Assembly: GCA_003228395.1 (NCBI GenBank)
Contig: QIDJ01000288.1
Location: forward strand, 1-5,535
Reading direction: 5' to 3'
DNA: 5,535 nt
DNA from: Flammeovirgaceae bacterium
GTDB lineage: Bacteria; Bacteroidota; Bacteroidia; Cytophagales; Cyclobacteriaceae
Part shown: positions 5,189 to 5,535 of the stretch, piece by piece
Numbering within the stretch: the first letter of the stretch is position 1
How the letters are laid out: every line of letters begins with the position of its first letter
The notes under the pieces: model-generated
The model's input: the letters and a program-made list of their open reading frames with translations, nothing else
Databases searched by the model: none
Told to the model about the DNA's origin: nothing
Made by a program: the position numbers and the translations under genes

Positions 5189-5254
5189 ATGAGTAGTCTC
5201 CTTATTAAATTTAGTAAGGGCTGGATTATTCCACGCCACTCAATGCCGGAATAG
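5189..5254 (+). CDS. Possible 21-residue peptide behind a perfect Shine-Dalgarno sequence
   Basis: AAGGAGG (5175-5181) is followed at 7 nt by ATG (5189-5191) and a frame ending at TAG (5252-5254). The predicted peptide is MSSLLIKFSKGWIIPRHSMPE, split here as MSSLLIKFSKG and WIIPRHSMPE; it is amphipathic and of unknown type. The frame is also open upstream to an ATG at 5072. A strong Shine-Dalgarno sequence stands out because the other genes here have none. The Shine-Dalgarno bases AAGGAG can pair with CTCCTT (5198-5203) inside the ORF, which would occlude initiation. It may be a leader peptide, a remnant of a transferred gene, or chance. Confidence 0.25.
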   Translation: MSSLLIKFSKGWIIPRHSMPE

Positions 5255-5449
5255 GCGTTTGGTTTTGCAAGATTCGGAGACACAAAAAGATGTCATATGG
5301 GTAATTCAGCATAGCAAAAATCCGCGGCATCATTCTCATCAACATACTATTAAATAAATGATTAATATAGTGGATGGGTACGGAAATGTGGTTGCCTCAG
5401 CTGCTTCATAATAGCAATAACTTATGGTTTTATTTCAATAATTGAATAT

Positions 5450-5482
5450 TTTCATTAAATTGTAAGTTCAAACATTTATTTG
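5450..5482 (+). promoter_or_regulatory. Candidate promoter for the gene at the right edge
   Basis: TTTATTTG (5475-5482) is one mismatch from the Bacteroidota -7 consensus TAnnTTTG. A TTTC (5450-5453) lies 21 bp upstream in place of the -33 TTTG. Transcription would start near 5489, giving a leader of about 13 nt before the ATG at 5502. Confidence 0.3.
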
Positions 5483-5501
5483 TAACCAAACCACCTATAC
5501 T

Positions 5502-5535
5502 ATGGCAACCATTATCTTAAGTCATGACGTCGAGA
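5502..5535 (+). CDS. 5' end of a gene running off the right edge
   Basis: ATG at 5502-5504 opens a frame that stays open for the 11 codons visible, MATIILSHDVE. The leader (CACCTATACT) is A+T/C-rich with no Shine-Dalgarno sequence, like the other genes here, and a near-consensus promoter lies just upstream. An N-terminus of the form MATIILxHxVxD is reminiscent of small ferredoxin-like-fold proteins related to antibiotic-biosynthesis monooxygenases. Eleven residues cannot establish this, so function is left open. Confidence 0.5.
   Translation, partial: MATIILSHDVE

Larger units (their letters stand above)
5007..5501. other. Intergenic region, 495 bp
   Basis: Between the divergently oriented YbaK-type gene and the gene starting at 5502, no gene of normal size is visible on either strand. 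It contains an inverted repeat CCGCAT/ATGCGG (5117-5122 and 5142-5147), the 21-codon ORF with a perfect Shine-Dalgarno sequence (5189-5254), and a 17-codon + strand ORF at 5358-5411 (MINIVDGYGNVV and following) with no supporting signal. A CAAAAATCCGCGGCATCATT stretch near 5314 resembles dispersed intergenic text of Bacteroidota genomes, but that is memory only. The last 60 bp hold a likely promoter. Confidence 0.5.

Noticed and set aside
1..5535. A new multi-gene system spanning the window
   Set aside because: The genes are on alternating strands with long gaps and belong to unrelated housekeeping-like or uncharacterised families. Nothing in the sequence links them functionally.

Overview
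The window is about 5.5 kb of chromosomal DNA, most likely from a member of the Bacteroidota (an environmental Chitinophagales- or Sphingobacteriales-like lineage is my guess). The basis is moderate A+T content, gene starts that mostly lack a Shine-Dalgarno sequence, protein variants that read like Bacteroidota homologues, and two kinds of intergenic palindromic or short-tandem repeat that I associate with Bacteroidota genomes. No database was consulted, so the assignment is an inference.

Layout, left to right. The window opens inside a large + strand gene for a membrane-bound spermidine-synthase-like protein; only its C-terminal part is present (1-1007). A 321-bp gap follows, with a weak hairpin/T-run and a striking leftward sigma-54-like promoter sequence (1209-1225). 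Next come an unrecognised 101-residue + strand gene (1329-1634) and a convergent 65-residue two-helix membrane protein gene (1692-1889, -). A 49-residue hydrophobic ORF (2067-2216, -) lies further right. A gap of about 510 bp (2217-2727) contains a compound palindromic element with an apparent 20-nt interruption and a cluster of GTAC tetramers. The DUF1905/OmdA-like gene (2728-3243, -) is divergent from a PflX-like radical SAM gene (3427-4341, +). A short-period repeat with a strong hairpin lies between that gene and a convergent YbaK-type tRNA-editing gene (4530-5006, -). The last ~500 bp are mostly non-coding, with one 21-codon ORF behind a perfect Shine-Dalgarno sequence. A new + strand gene begins at 5502 and runs off the right edge.

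The genes look like independent single-gene units. Strands alternate, the spaces between genes are long, and the products share no obvious pathway. I see no transposase, integrase, CRISPR array, tRNA or rRNA, and no convincing multi-gene defence or biosynthetic system. The interesting material is intergenic: the sigma-54-like site, the interrupted palindrome, the GTAC cluster, the short-period arrays and the small ORFs.
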